Part shown: in pieces, positions 51,895-61,342 of the stretch
How the letters are laid out: each line of letters starts with the position of its first letter
Numbering within the stretch: position 1 is the first letter of the stretch
NCBI RefSeq assembly: GCF_003751445.1
Contig: NZ_RJUU01000002.1
Coordinates: forward strand, 1,364,001 to 1,428,000
Reading direction: 5' to 3'
Length of the DNA: 64,000 nt
Source: Streptomyces sp. 840.1
GTDB lineage: Bacteria; Actinomycetota; Actinomycetes; Streptomycetales; Streptomycetaceae
Notes under the pieces: generated by a model
Seen by the model: the letters and a program-made list of their open reading frames with translations, nothing else
Databases searched by the model: none
What the model was told of the DNA's origin: nothing
Translations under genes and position numbers: made by a program

Positions 51895-52060
51895 CGGGGC
51901 CGATGTGACCCGCGCCACACAATTCGCCGGTCGTTGAGTGCGGTCGCCGAGGCCGGGCGGCGGTGGACGAGCACCTCCGGCCGAGGGCCCGCCCGCCGGC
52001 CCGGCACGGCACGGCCTAGGCTGGCCGTCTCATCCGACGCGTCGCGACAAGGACCAGGTC

Positions 52061-52588
52061 ATGGGCAGCAGCACCGCGATCCGCCTGATCGAGCCGACGG
52101 ACGCCGCCGCGATCGCTGCGCACCGGGTGCGGGACGTCGAGGCCTTCCGGCCGTGGGAACCGGCCCAGCCGGCCGACTACTTCACCCCGGAGGGCCAGGC
52201 GGAGAGGATCGACGGGCTGCTGGCCGGATACCGGGCCGGCACGGTCTGGCCGGGCGTTGTGCTCGCCGGCGGCCAGGTGATCGGGCAGGTCACCATCGGG
52301 GGCGTCCTGCCGCAGCCGCACCTGCGCCGGGGCTCCGTCGGATACTGGATCGCGAGCGTCGCGCAGAACCGAGGGCACGCCGGGCGCGCCGTAGAGCTCG
52401 CCCTGCGGGTGATGACGGACGAACTCGGGCTGCACCGCGCCGAGGCCTCCACCAATCTGGAGAATCTGCCGTCACAACGGGTGCTGCGCCGCAACGGGTT
52501 CAGCCCGTACGGCGTCGCGCACTCCTCGATCTTCCTCGACGGGAGCTGGCGGGACGCGCTGCTGTGGGAGCGGATCCTCGGCGGCTGA
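52061..52588 (+). CDS. GNAT acetyltransferase (RimJ-like)
   Basis: A 175-residue GNAT protein. It opens with AIRLIEPTDAAAIAAH, has the central GYWIASVAQNRGHAGRAVELAL acetyl-CoA binding stretch and the closing LPSQRVLRRNGFSPYG, as in ribosomal-protein acetyltransferases. The ATG at 52061 is preceded by AAGGACC; the earlier frame start at 51938 has no support. It is divergent from the ECF41 operon and convergent with the VOC gene. Acceptor unknown. Confidence 0.86.
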   Translation: MGSSTAIRLIEPTDAAAIAAHRVRDVEAFRPWEPAQPADYFTPEGQAERIDGLLAGYRAGTVWPGVVLAGGQVIGQVTIGGVLPQPHLRRGSVGYWIASVAQNRGHAGRAVELALRVMTDELGLHRAEASTNLENLPSQRVLRRNGFSPYGVAHSSIFLDGSWRDALLWERILGG

Positions 52589-52645
52589 GAGTCGTCCCGT
52601 ACCGGCTCCACCGCTTGCCGGCCCCAGCGCCACCGCGAGCCCTTC

Positions 52646-53014
52646 TCAGGCCGGGCGCAGGCAGAAGGGGTGCCCGGCCGGGCTGGCGTAGACCCTGCTG
52701 CCGGTGCGGGTGTCCGGGGTGATGTCGTCGGTGGGCCGCAGCCGGGTGGCGCCGGCCCCGGTGGCCGTACGGTCGGCTGCGGCGAGGTCCTCGACGCCGA
52801 AGTCGAGGTGCATCTGCTGGGAGGTGCCGTCCGGCCAGTTCGGGGCGGCGTGGCCGGGGGCGGACTGGACGACGAGCACCGGAAGGCCGGCGGCCCGGAT
52901 GAAGTGGTGGGTCGGCGTGCGGGTGATCGAGCCGTCGAGCAGCCGGTGCCAGAAGGCGCTCTCCTTCTCGATGTCGGCGGCGTCGATGACCACGGAGCTG
53001 AGGGTGAGTGGCAT
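52646..53014 (-). CDS. VOC/glyoxalase superfamily protein
   Basis: A 122-residue protein of the vicinal oxygen chelate fold: paired beta-alpha-beta-beta modules, seen as LSSVVIDAADIEKESAFWHRL and the second-half QQMHLDFGVEDLAAADRTA, ending in YASPAGHPFCLRP. His in QMHLDFG is at the usual metal position. Function unknown; such proteins include lyases and resistance proteins. AGGAG is 7 nt before the ATG. It is 29 nt after the SDR gene, probably one operon under the TetR-type regulator. Confidence 0.86.
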   Translation of the reverse strand: MPLTLSSVVIDAADIEKESAFWHRLLDGSITRTPTHHFIRAAGLPVLVVQSAPGHAAPNWPDGTSQQMHLDFGVEDLAAADRTATGAGATRLRPTDDITPDTRTGSRVYASPAGHPFCLRPA

Positions 53015-53043
53015 GTGGGTCTCCTGTTCGGTGACGTTGCTGC

Positions 53044-53817
53044 TCAGACGGTCGGGATGATGCCGCCGTCGACGCGGAACTGTGCTCCGGTCAGCCAATT
53101 CGCCCGGCCGGAGGCGAGGAAGGCGATCATCTCGGCGACGTCCTCGGGGTCTCCCGGGCGGCCCATGGGGACCTTCAGGTGATCCACGAGCTGCCGAGTG
53201 ACCTCCTCGGCGGGGACGCCCCGTTGCTCGGCCATGTGCTGGAGGTGGCTGGTGGCGCCCTCGGTGACGACGAAGCCGGGAAGGACACACACGACGCGCA
53301 CCCCGTGCTCGCCGACCTCGGTGGCCAGCTCACGGCTGTAGGTGTTGAGCGCGGCCTTGGCGGCGGCGTAGGACGCCTCCGTGCGCTGCGGCAGTTGGCT
53401 TGCGATCGAGGAGACGTGCACGACGACGCCGGAACCCCGCTCGACCATCCCCGGCACCAGCGCCCGGTCCAGTCGTACGGCGCTGAGGAGGTTCATCTCC
53501 AGGTCCGCCCGCCAGGACTCGTCCGACCGGCTCAAGGTCGGCGCCGGTGCGCTCGCCGCGCCCGCGTTGTTCACGAGGACGTCCACTCCGCCCACGCCGT
53601 CGACAACTCGGCGGCCGAGCTCCGCCACGCCGGCCTCCGTCGAGAGGTCGGCCGCGATGAACGTGGCACCGGTGTCCTCCGGGGGCCGGCTGCGCGAGGC
53701 CGTCAGTACCGTCGCGCCCGCGGTGACGAAGCGGCGGACCGTCGCCGCGCCCAGGCCCCGGCTGCCGCCGGTGACCAGTACTCGAAGGCCGTGCAGGCCC
53801 TCGTCCGTGATCGGCAC
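53044..53817 (-). CDS. Short-chain dehydrogenase/reductase
   Basis: A 257-residue SDR. The cofactor loop is VTGGSRGLGAATV (about residues 17-29), the NNAG motif is VLVNNAGAA, the catalytic Ser is in VHVSSIAS, and Tyr-Lys in ASYAAAKAAL. I start at GTG 53815-53817 with GGAGGAG upstream. Substrate unknown. It is divergent from the TetR-type gene, the usual layout for a repressor and its oxidoreductase target, and is followed by the VOC gene. Confidence 0.9.
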   Translation of the reverse strand: MPITDEGLHGLRVLVTGGSRGLGAATVRRFVTAGATVLTASRSRPPEDTGATFIAADLSTEAGVAELGRRVVDGVGGVDVLVNNAGAASAPAPTLSRSDESWRADLEMNLLSAVRLDRALVPGMVERGSGVVVHVSSIASQLPQRTEASYAAAKAALNTYSRELATEVGEHGVRVVCVLPGFVVTEGATSHLQHMAEQRGVPAEEVTRQLVDHLKVPMGRPGDPEDVAEMIAFLASGRANWLTGAQFRVDGGIIPTV

Positions 53818-53895
53818 AGGAATCTCCTCCGTAAGATGAACCCGACTCCGGAAACCATACACAAGCGGAACCGGACTCACCTTATGGAGGCTCTC

Positions 53896-54474
53896 TTGTC
53901 GGCACCCCGACCGCTGCGCGCCGACGCGCGGCGCAACCGCGAGGCACTGCTGTCCGCTGCCCGCCAGGCGTTCCTCAGCGGCGACACGGACGCACACGTG
54001 GAGGAGATCGCCCGCAGTGCCGGCGTCGCCGTCGGAACGCTCTACCGCCACTTCGAGACCCGCGAAGCGCTGATCGAGGAGGTCTACCGCAAGGAGGTCG
54101 ACGAACTGTGCGCCGCACCCACGGACCTCCTGGACCACCACGCCCCCGACGAGGCGCTGCGGCTCTTCCTGCTGCTGCTCGTGGACCACGCCGCGGTGGG
54201 CAAGGGGATGTCCGTCGCGCTGGAAAGCATCATGGCGACGGACTCACCGGTCTTCGGCGACGCTCGCACCCTCATGGCGAACGCACTCGACCTGCTGCTC
54301 GAAGCGGGCAGCGCCGCCGGCACCGTCCGGGACGACGTCACCGGCCCCACCCTGCTGCGGGCCCTGGGCGGCATCTGCCACATGCGTGCCGCCGAGGGCT
54401 GGCTGGCCGAGGCCCGGCAGATCACCACCCTCCTCTTCGACGGCCTGCGGTACGGCGCCACACCGGCGGTCTGA
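53896..54474 (+). CDS. TetR family transcription regulator
   Basis: A 192-residue TetR protein. The helix-turn-helix is DAHVEEIARSAGVAVGTLYRHFETREALIEEVY (about residues 30-62 in total), followed by a helical ligand domain. The start is a choice: TTG 53896 has a perfect GGAGG 5 nt upstream; ATG 53884 in the same frame lacks a ribosome site. It is divergent from the SDR gene over a gap of fewer than 80 nt, which must hold both promoters and the operator; I see GACTC/GGACTC repeats there but no clear palindrome. Confidence 0.85.
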   Translation: MSAPRPLRADARRNREALLSAARQAFLSGDTDAHVEEIARSAGVAVGTLYRHFETREALIEEVYRKEVDELCAAPTDLLDHHAPDEALRLFLLLLVDHAAVGKGMSVALESIMATDSPVFGDARTLMANALDLLLEAGSAAGTVRDDVTGPTLLRALGGICHMRAAEGWLAEARQITTLLFDGLRYGATPAV

Positions 54475-54543
54475 GCCGGAGACCGGGGTGTCGTGCGCCG
54501 CCGGGGGAGGGGCGTGCGGGCTGCTCGGGCCCGCTGCCGCAGG

Positions 54544-56007
54544 TCACTCGGCAGGGCCCTCGGAAGGGGCGTCGGAGGGCGGCACGGCCCGGAGCAGCGC
54601 TTCGATCGCCGCTCCGTAAGCGTGTTCCGGCGGCGTCGAGTACCCGATGACCAGGCCGTCCCCGGCCGGCATCGTGGCCTGCGGGTGCCGGAACGCGGCG
54701 AGGCCGTCCAGTGCGATCCCCTGCCAGGACGCGGCCTTGACCGCGGACGCCTCCGTGCCGGGCGGCAGCCGAAGGACCGCGTGGAGTCCCGCCGCGATGC
54801 CGGTGGCCGTGATGTGCGGGGCCCGTTCGGCGAGAGCGGTGACGAGCTGGTCGCGGCGGCGCCGGTAGCGCTGGCGCATCCGGCGGATGTGGCGGTCGTA
54901 CTGTCCGGAGGCGATGAAGTCGGCGAGCGTGAGCTGGTCGGGGACGCTCACCCACGCTTCCCGCCCGCCCTTGGCCGCGAGCACGCCGTCGACGAGGTGC
55001 CTCGGCAGCACCATCCAGCCGATGCGCACCGCGGGGGACAGGCTCTTGCTGACCGATCCGAGGTAGACGACCCGTTCGGGGTCCAGACCCTGTACGGCGC
55101 CGACCGGTACGCGGTCGTAGCGGAACTCCCCGTCGTAGTCGTCCTCGATGATCAGGCCGTCGCCGGTGCGGGCCCAGTCGATGACCGAGGCGCGCCGGGA
55201 GGGATGGAGCGGGCCGCCGGTCGGGAACTGGTGCGCGGGCGTGAGCAGCACGCCGCGTACCCGTGGTTGCCCGGCCAACTCCGCTACCCGGGCGCCCTGT
55301 TCGTCCAGGCTCAGCGGAACCGTCCGTACCCCGGCACCCTCCAGGATCTCGCTGTGGAACCGGAGCCCGTACGACTCCACGGCGAAGGGACCGCGCAGCG
55401 GCCCGGCGCCCGCGCCGGGCGAGCCCCCGAACAGCAGCCGCAGGGCGTGCGCGAATCCGGAGCACACCACGATCCGTTCGGGGTCGACGCGCACCCCGCG
55501 TGCGCGCGTCAGGTAGTCGCCGAGCGCGCGGCGCAGTTCGATGCGGCCGCGCGGATCGCCGGGGCCGAAGGCCTCGTCGGGGGCGGCGATCAGCGCACGC
55601 CGGGCGGCCGCGAGCCAGGCGGTGCGGGGGAAGGACGCGGTCTCCGGCGCGCCCTGGCGCAGGTTGTGGGTGGGGGTGGCGGGCCGTGCGGGAGCGGGTT
55701 TGGGCTTCCGCACGGGTCTGGGCGGCGCGGCGCGTTCCGCCACCCGGGTCCCGGAGCCCTGACGTGCGGTCAGCCAGCCTTCGGCGATCAGCTCGGCGTA
55801 CGCGTCGGCGACCGTGTTGCGAGCCAGGCCGAGGTCTGCGGCGAGCGAGCGGTAGGGCGGCAACAGGGTGCCGGGCGTGAGCCATCCCTCGCGTACGGCG
55901 TTTCGCAGCGCGCGGATCAGGACGGCGCGCCGGCTGCCCGGACCGGACAGGTCCACGTGCAGGTCACTGCCCATGCGCTCCGCCAAATTGACCCATGTTT
56001 CCGGCAT
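54544..56007 (-). CDS. MocR (PdxR-like) regulator
   Basis: A 487-residue fusion of a GntR winged helix (about residues 20-85; TLLPPYRSLAADLGLARNTV as the recognition part) with a full fold-type I aminotransferase domain. The PLP lysine is in GSVSKSLSP (about residue 321), and the DDYDGEFRYD stretch is the family hallmark. MocR proteins use PLP or an adduct as effector; many control pyridoxal 5-phosphate synthesis or amine uptake. It is divergent from the AhpD-like gene with only 47 nt between, over a CCATG-N7-CATGG palindrome. Confidence 0.9.
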   Translation of the reverse strand: MPETWVNLAERMGSDLHVDLSGPGSRRAVLIRALRNAVREGWLTPGTLLPPYRSLAADLGLARNTVADAYAELIAEGWLTARQGSGTRVAERAAPPRPVRKPKPAPARPATPTHNLRQGAPETASFPRTAWLAAARRALIAAPDEAFGPGDPRGRIELRRALGDYLTRARGVRVDPERIVVCSGFAHALRLLFGGSPGAGAGPLRGPFAVESYGLRFHSEILEGAGVRTVPLSLDEQGARVAELAGQPRVRGVLLTPAHQFPTGGPLHPSRRASVIDWARTGDGLIIEDDYDGEFRYDRVPVGAVQGLDPERVVYLGSVSKSLSPAVRIGWMVLPRHLVDGVLAAKGGREAWVSVPDQLTLADFIASGQYDRHIRRMRQRYRRRRDQLVTALAERAPHITATGIAAGLHAVLRLPPGTEASAVKAASWQGIALDGLAAFRHPQATMPAGDGLVIGYSTPPEHAYGAAIEALLRAVPPSDAPSEGPAE

Positions 56008-56047
56008 GGAAATGCACCTTACCCGAGGTCTTTTCCGGTCCTAGATT
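55993..56047 (+). promoter_or_regulatory. Shared MocR/AhpD promoter region with palindrome
   Basis: CCATG-N7-CATGG (55993-56009) overlaps the MocR start. For the AhpD-like gene, TTACCC (56019-56024) and TAGATT (56042-56047) are 17 nt apart, and TAGATT is 7 nt before the ATG at 56055, which fits a leaderless start. Confidence 0.5.
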
Positions 56048-56054
56048 CATGGTC

Positions 56055-56564
56055 ATGACGAACAACGCGCACGCCACTCAGACCACCACCACTCAGCACC
56101 ACAACCACGCCCCGCGCATCAACTTCGCCAAGGCCGCCCCCAAGGCGTTCAAGGCACTCATCGGCTTCGACGCCGCCGCCCGCGAGGGCCTCGACCCGGC
56201 CCTGGTCGAGCTGATCCAGATTCGCGCCTCGCTCCTCAACGGCTGCGCCTACTGCCTGCACATGCACACTTCCGATGCCCGCAAGGCCGGCGAGGACGAG
56301 GCCCGGCTGCACATGATCGGCGTGTGGCGTGAGGCCCGGAACTTCTTCACGGAGAAGGAGCAGGCCGCCCTGGCCCTGACCGAGGCCGTCACTCTCGTTG
56401 CCCGAGGCGGCGTCCCCGAGGACGTCTACGCCCAGGCCGCGCGCCACTTCGACGAGCCGGAACTGGCCCGCGTCCTCGCCCTGATCTTCACGATCAACAC
56501 CTGGAACCGCATCGCCCTGAGCACGGGCAAGATCGCGGGCCAGGACGAGAGGGCGGCCCACTGA
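56055..56564 (+). CDS. AhpD-like carboxymuconolactone decarboxylase family protein
   Basis: A 169-residue protein of the AhpD/CMD family. The redox centre CAYCLHMHT (Cys-x2-Cys-x3-His) at about residues 65-73 indicates a thiol peroxidase-like activity, as in AhpD. The N-terminus is Thr/His/Gln-rich. ATG 56055 is 7 nt after TAGATT, so leaderless; ATG 56049 is an alternative. It is divergent from the MocR gene, and its stop overlaps the start of the exporter gene (TGATG). Confidence 0.88.
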   Translation: MTNNAHATQTTTTQHHNHAPRINFAKAAPKAFKALIGFDAAAREGLDPALVELIQIRASLLNGCAYCLHMHTSDARKAGEDEARLHMIGVWREARNFFTEKEQAALALTEAVTLVARGGVPEDVYAQAARHFDEPELARVLALIFTINTWNRIALSTGKIAGQDERAAH

Positions 56565-57988
56565 TGGCGATCCCGGAGACGGCGGACGGCCGGCGTCCGG
56601 CCCGCCCTGTCCTCGCGCGGAACAGGAGGGCGAGCGCCGCGACCCTGGCCCTCCTCGCCTTCGCCCAACTGATCATCTCCGTCGACTACAACATCGTCTA
56701 CGTGGCGCTGCCCCGGATCGGCAGCGGCCTGGGCTTCTCCGCGCAGCACCTCCAGTGGGTGATCAGCGCCTACGCCGTCGCCTTCGGCGGCTTCCTCCTC
56801 CTGGGCGGCCGCGCCTGCGACCTGTTCGGCCCGCGCCGCACGTTCGTACTCGGACTGAGCCTGTACGGGGTCTCGTCGCTGGCGGGCGGCCTCGCCACCG
56901 GGCCCGGCGTGCTGATCGCGGCCCGCGCCGTGCAGGGCATCGGAGGTGCGTTCCTCTTCCCCGCAACTCTCACCCTCGTCGGCACACTCTTCGCGGAGGG
57001 GCGCGAGCGCAACCGCGCCTACTCGGTGTGGGGTGCGGCGGGCGGCAGCGGACTCGTCGTGGGCGCACTGCTCGGCGGCGTGCTGACCCAACTCCTGGGC
57101 TGGCGCTCGGTGCTGTACGTCAACGTCCCGCTGGCCCTCATCGCGGTGGTGGCCGCCTTCCGCCTCATCGCCCCCGACACCGCACGGCGGGCCGGCCGCA
57201 GGATCGACCTGCCCGGCGCCCTGACCTCCACGCTCGGTGTCACGGCCCTGGTCGTCGCCCTGGTCCAGGGCCCGGAATCGGGCTGGCTGTCCGCGACGGT
57301 CGTACTCTCCGCAGCGGCAGGCGCGACCCTGATCGCGGTCTTCCTCCTCATCGAGGCCCGCACCCGTGACCCCTTGATGCCGCTGCGCCTGCTCCGCAGC
57401 CGCGGCCTGCGCACCGGCATGGCGGTGACGTTCTTCTTCATGGCGACGATCGGCAGCCTCGCGTACTTCCTCACCCTCTATTTCCAGAACGTGCTCGGCT
57501 ACGACGCCCTGCGCACGGGCCTCGCCTACTTCGTCCCGATGGCGGCGATCACCGCGGGCTCGCTCCTCGCGGGCCGGGTCACCACCCGGCTCGGCACCCG
57601 CGCCGCGATGACCGGCAGTCTCGTGCTCGGCGCGGCGGGCACGGCGACGGTGGCCCTTTCCATGGCCGCCGACGGCTCCTACGCCGCGCTCGTCCCGGGC
57701 TTCCTGATCCTCGGCCTCGGCCAAGGGGCGAGCTACACCATGATGTTCGGCGCCGCCGCCGAGGACATCGCGGGGCACGAACAGGGCATCGCCTCCGGCA
57801 TGGCGTCCACGGCCCAGCAGGTCGGCGGCGCGGTGGGTCTGGCGGTCCTGGTCGGCATCGCGGGCCTCGGCGAGCACACCTCGGCGGCGGCCACGGTGGA
57901 CGGCACGCGCAGCGCCCTCCTCGTGGCAACGGCGGGAATCGCCCTGACGGCCGTGGTCGCTCTCGGCTTCCCCCGCCGCAAGGTCTGA
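56564..57988 (+). CDS. DHA2 family MFS exporter
   Basis: A 474-residue MFS exporter with about 14 hydrophobic segments. Seen: QLIISVDYNIVYVALPRI in helix 1, motif A GGRACDLFGPRRT, motif C-like GGSGLVVGALLGGVL. Its ATG overlaps the AhpD-like stop by 1 nt, so both are translated together and probably controlled by the divergent MocR protein. Export of a compound that also causes redox stress would explain the pairing (inference). Followed by a clean terminator. Confidence 0.88.
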   Translation: MAIPETADGRRPARPVLARNRRASAATLALLAFAQLIISVDYNIVYVALPRIGSGLGFSAQHLQWVISAYAVAFGGFLLLGGRACDLFGPRRTFVLGLSLYGVSSLAGGLATGPGVLIAARAVQGIGGAFLFPATLTLVGTLFAEGRERNRAYSVWGAAGGSGLVVGALLGGVLTQLLGWRSVLYVNVPLALIAVVAAFRLIAPDTARRAGRRIDLPGALTSTLGVTALVVALVQGPESGWLSATVVLSAAAGATLIAVFLLIEARTRDPLMPLRLLRSRGLRTGMAVTFFFMATIGSLAYFLTLYFQNVLGYDALRTGLAYFVPMAAITAGSLLAGRVTTRLGTRAAMTGSLVLGAAGTATVALSMAADGSYAALVPGFLILGLGQGASYTMMFGAAAEDIAGHEQGIASGMASTAQQVGGAVGLAVLVGIAGLGEHTSAAATVDGTRSALLVATAGIALTAVVALGFPRRKV

Positions 57989-58006
57989 CGGAACGGCCGG
58001 CGCTCC

Positions 58007-58026
58007 GCCCGCCCTCCTGGGCGGGC
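58007..58026 (+). terminator. GC-rich hairpin after the exporter
   Basis: GCCCGCCC-TCCT-GGGCGGGC: perfect 8-bp stem with a 4-nt loop, 18 nt after the stop. Confidence 0.65.
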
Positions 58027-58062
58027 CCCTGGTTGATGATCAACTACGGCTAGGCTGCGTCC

Positions 58063-58749
58063 ATGTCACGTGTACGCGTCACCTTTGCCTCCACCCTCGT
58101 CGCCATAGCCGCACTCACCGCCTGCTCCTCCGGCAGCGGCGGAGCGGACTCCGGCGACAGCACGCAGAAGGCGGACAAGCCGGTCGCCGCTGCGGCCCCG
58201 AAGCCGATCACCCAGCAGCTCAGCCGGCCTCATCTCACGCAGGCCCTGCTCGGTGACGGCGAAACCCTGCCCGGCTACTCCCTGCACGGCGACAAGTCCG
58301 TGACGGACGGGCAGTACTGCAACGGGGAGGACGACGCCGACTCGGCGCCGGCGGGCTGGGTCCGCGGGGGCGATTCCTCGTACGAGTACAACGGCTCGAC
58401 CGTGAACATGGCCTACCTCACGATCTGTCTCTTCGACTCGCCCGGCGCCGCTCACAGCCAGTACACGAAGTGGAAGGGCAGCGAGACCAGCAAGCAGCAG
58501 AAGCCCAGGAAGCCGGTGGGCGACGAGAACACGCTGGTCGTCAACCCGGGCGCCAGTGACGACTCCGTCTCCGGCTACGTCCGCTCGGGCAAGGTCACCA
58601 TCGAGGCCCGGATCGAGGGCGGCGCGGCGGGCGACCCCTCGGGCGCGCAGGCGATGCTTGCCGCCACCCTCAAGCGTCTCCAGCAGCTGCAGGACGGCGG
58701 GGCCGCGACCGTGACCGCGCCGGACGAACAGGCCGAGGCCAGGCAGTAG
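58063..58749 (+). CDS. Secreted lipoprotein of unknown function
   Basis: A 228-residue lipoprotein: signal MSRVRVTFASTLVAIAALTAC with lipobox LTAC (Cys21), then a Ser/Gly/Asp-rich linker and a compact domain with two Cys (GQYCNGED and LTICLFDS) that may form a disulphide. It resembles many short Streptomyces surface lipoproteins whose role is unknown. TAGGCT (58051-58056) is 6 nt before the ATG, so it is likely leaderless. Single gene. Confidence 0.78.
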   Translation: MSRVRVTFASTLVAIAALTACSSGSGGADSGDSTQKADKPVAAAAPKPITQQLSRPHLTQALLGDGETLPGYSLHGDKSVTDGQYCNGEDDADSAPAGWVRGGDSSYEYNGSTVNMAYLTICLFDSPGAAHSQYTKWKGSETSKQQKPRKPVGDENTLVVNPGASDDSVSGYVRSGKVTIEARIEGGAAGDPSGAQAMLAATLKRLQQLQDGGAATVTAPDEQAEARQ

Positions 58750-58996
58750 CGAACCCGCCGGGGGCCTGCCGGCCGAGGTCCTGCGATGGCTGCGGGAGCC
58801 TGGCCGCAGCCACTTTCGCCGCCGTGGTGTCCCGTGCACAGCGCGGAGTCCGAGCAGTGAGAAAGTGGACCGGGCCGGCCTCGCCGGCGACCGCGCACTG
58901 TTCACACGCCGGGCGGCAGCGGCGGTCCCGCGGAGCCGTCGGGAAACCACCACCGTTGCACATGTACGTCGAGGCTGTCGGGAAGGCAAGCTGCAC

Positions 58997-59623
58997 ATGA
59001 CCGGACAACAGGACCGTTGGGCGGAACTCACCGGAGGGCAGGGCGGGGAGGCGTACGCTCAGCGCTTCGCGCGGCTCGTTGAATCCGGTCATGACATCCA
59101 CGGCGAGGCCGCCTTCTGCGCCGCGTTGCTGGAGCCGGCCGCCCGGGTGCTCGACGCGGGCTGCGGTACCGGCCGGATCGCGATCCGGCTCGCCGAGCTG
59201 GGCCACCGGTGCACCGGCGTGGACGTCGACCCCTCCATGCTTGCCGTCGCCCGCCGCGACGCCCCCGCGCAGGAATGGCTGCCCGGCGACCTGGCCCGGC
59301 TGGACGCCCTCGACCTGGATCCGGACTTCGACCTGGTGCTCGCGGCCGGAAACGTCATTCCTCTGCTGGCTCCAGGCACCGAACCGGACGTCGTCCGGCA
59401 GCTGGCCGGCGCACTGCGTCCCGGGGGCCTGCTGGTAACGGGCATGGGCCTTGACGCGGCACACCTGCCGCTGCCGGAACCGCCGCTGACCCTGGGGGAG
59501 TTCGACGACTGGTGCACCCGGGCCGGGCTGACCCTGCGGCACCGGTACGCGACCTGGAGCGGCGATCCGTACCGCGACGGATGCGGCTATGCCGTCAGCG
59601 TGCACTCCCGCCCCGCCGGTTGA
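58997..59623 (+). CDS. Class I SAM-dependent methyltransferase
   Basis: A 208-residue methyltransferase: SAM loop VLDAGCGTGRIAIRLAELG, acidic CTGVDVDPSML, motif DLVLAAGNVIPLL and LRPGGLLVTG. The ATG 58997 has GGAAGG 10 nt upstream; the earlier in-frame start lacks support. Target unknown. Unlinked to the neighbours. The 190 nt after it hold a small hairpin (GAGCCC-N5-GGGCTC, 59657-59673) and no gene that I can support. Confidence 0.85.
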   Translation: MTGQQDRWAELTGGQGGEAYAQRFARLVESGHDIHGEAAFCAALLEPAARVLDAGCGTGRIAIRLAELGHRCTGVDVDPSMLAVARRDAPAQEWLPGDLARLDALDLDPDFDLVLAAGNVIPLLAPGTEPDVVRQLAGALRPGGLLVTGMGLDAAHLPLPEPPLTLGEFDDWCTRAGLTLRHRYATWSGDPYRDGCGYAVSVHSRPAG

Positions 59624-59816
59624 GTCCGTCTCCCCACCCGACAGGCCGTTGAGGGCGAGCCCGAAGCGGGCTCCGGGACCGCCCTGCGCCACGCCGAGGA
59701 CCAACTGGCCCGCACGCGCGGCCCCGGGGCCGGTCCGCCGCCCAGTCCAACACCTGGACCGGGCGGCGAAGGAACTCGGGCGAGGGCCTGCTCATCCCCC
59801 GTCCGGCCCGGCTCCG

Positions 59817-61286
59817 TCAGCCGGTGGCGGCGTTGAGGAGGTCGAGGACGCTCTGCTGGCAGCCGGAGTCGGTGGTGCCGTTGCCGCCGTTCCAGTGCGG
59901 GCCGTACTGGTCCAAGGGGTTGCGGTCGTGGTCGTAGGCGCTGTTGGCCCAGCGGGTGAGGGCGGGGGCGTAGGGGTGGTCGGAGAGCCGGCGGTTGAGG
60001 GTGCCGAGGCCGCGTACGTAGGCGCCCTTGAAGCTGGGGCCGTCCCCCGTGCAGCTGTCGCCCTCGCCGGGTTCGCGCAGGACGCCGTCTGTCTCAAGGC
60101 GTGTGGTGGAGGAGTCGGCCAGCTCACGGGCTGTCGTCAGAAGGCCGTCGTCGCCGGTGGCCCTGTGGAACTCGGTCAGGGCGCCGAGGACGACTCCCTG
60201 GTTGTACGTCCAGGTGGGCTGGCCGTTGTTGGCACAGCCGTCGGTGAGACCGTCGTTGATCAGGTGATCCCCGTTGATCATGCCACTGCCCTTGAACCAG
60301 TTCCATTCGCTCTTCGCCCGGTCCAGGTACGTGCTGTCGCCGGGGATGCGGTTGTGGAGGGCTGAGTTGAGCTGGAGGTACAGCTCGTTGGTGATGGCGT
60401 TCTTGTAGTTGCCGTCCGTGTTCCAGCGGACCCCGCCACCACAGGTGTCGTTCCAGTTCGCGTTCATGTGGTCGGCGTCGGCCCGTGCGGTGTCGAGGTA
60501 CCGGCTGTCGCCGGTGACGTCGTACGCATCGATCCAGGCGAGGCCCCACCAGCCGGTGTCGTCGAGGTACTCGTTGCGGAACTGCCCGCCCTGCGCGTTG
60601 ATGTTCTTGTCGTACGTCTCGGCGATGGCGTAGGTGTAACTGCCCATGCCGCTGATCCGGCTGTTGTCGATGACCGCGGTCAGGGCGTTGGCGCTCGTCC
60701 ACCAGCCGTTGCCGCCGAACAGCTTGCTGCCCCGGTCGAACGACATCATCAGCGCCGTGGCCGCTGCGGTACTCCGGCTGCCCGCGTTCCAGGTGGTGCG
60801 TGCCCAGGGGGTGCAGGCGATGGCGCCGCCGGCCGGCTGCCCGCAGGCCCGAAGAGCGCCGACGCCCAGGGTGTTCCAGTCGTCGACGTTGTACATCTGG
60901 GTGCGCCAGCCCCGTCCGCCGGACGGTACGGAGGTGTTGCCGAGGCGGCTTCCGCCGGCCCAGGTCCGTCCGCCGTCCATGGACCGGTCCAGCCACACCT
61001 GGTCACCGGGGCCGCCGCTGTCGATGGACGCCCAGCCCATCGCGCCGGCATCGTCGAAGTGCAGCGCGATGGACCTTCCGGCGACCGTGGCGGTGACCGG
61101 GACGCGGTCCTGGGCGCTCGACGCCGGATCCCGCGCGTCGCAGTACGTGTTGCACACCGCTGCGGCCGCCGTGGCCTCCGCAGCCTCAGCCGGTGACGCG
61201 GACGCGGCGGGGACACCGCCGACGATGATGGAAGACAACGTTGTCAGAGCTGTGAGTACCGCGGTCTGAATTGGCAATCGCTTCAT
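59817..61286 (-). CDS. Secreted GH76 alpha-1,6-mannanase
   Basis: A 489-residue secreted enzyme of family GH76, endo-alpha-1,6-mannanase. A Sec signal (MKRLPIQTAVLTALTTLSSI, cleavage near ASA-SP, about residue 31) leads an N-terminal beta-rich part with two Cys and a Trp-rich region, then the alpha/alpha catalytic barrel, with the twin Asp in EYLDDTGWWGLAW (about residues 241-242) as nucleophile and acid/base, and QPTWTYNQGVVLGAL. It would cut the backbone of fungal mannan, which complements the GH38 enzymes of the main sugar locus. A GGGAG and run of C precede the ATG. Confidence 0.9.
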   Translation of the reverse strand: MKRLPIQTAVLTALTTLSSIIVGGVPAASASPAEAAEATAAAAVCNTYCDARDPASSAQDRVPVTATVAGRSIALHFDDAGAMGWASIDSGGPGDQVWLDRSMDGGRTWAGGSRLGNTSVPSGGRGWRTQMYNVDDWNTLGVGALRACGQPAGGAIACTPWARTTWNAGSRSTAAATALMMSFDRGSKLFGGNGWWTSANALTAVIDNSRISGMGSYTYAIAETYDKNINAQGGQFRNEYLDDTGWWGLAWIDAYDVTGDSRYLDTARADADHMNANWNDTCGGGVRWNTDGNYKNAITNELYLQLNSALHNRIPGDSTYLDRAKSEWNWFKGSGMINGDHLINDGLTDGCANNGQPTWTYNQGVVLGALTEFHRATGDDGLLTTARELADSSTTRLETDGVLREPGEGDSCTGDGPSFKGAYVRGLGTLNRRLSDHPYAPALTRWANSAYDHDRNPLDQYGPHWNGGNGTTDSGCQQSVLDLLNAATG

Positions 61287-61342
61287 GGGGGGGGACTCCC
61301 GGAACGCTGTGGCCAGGGTGGGGGGTGTTCTGCGGACTGGAG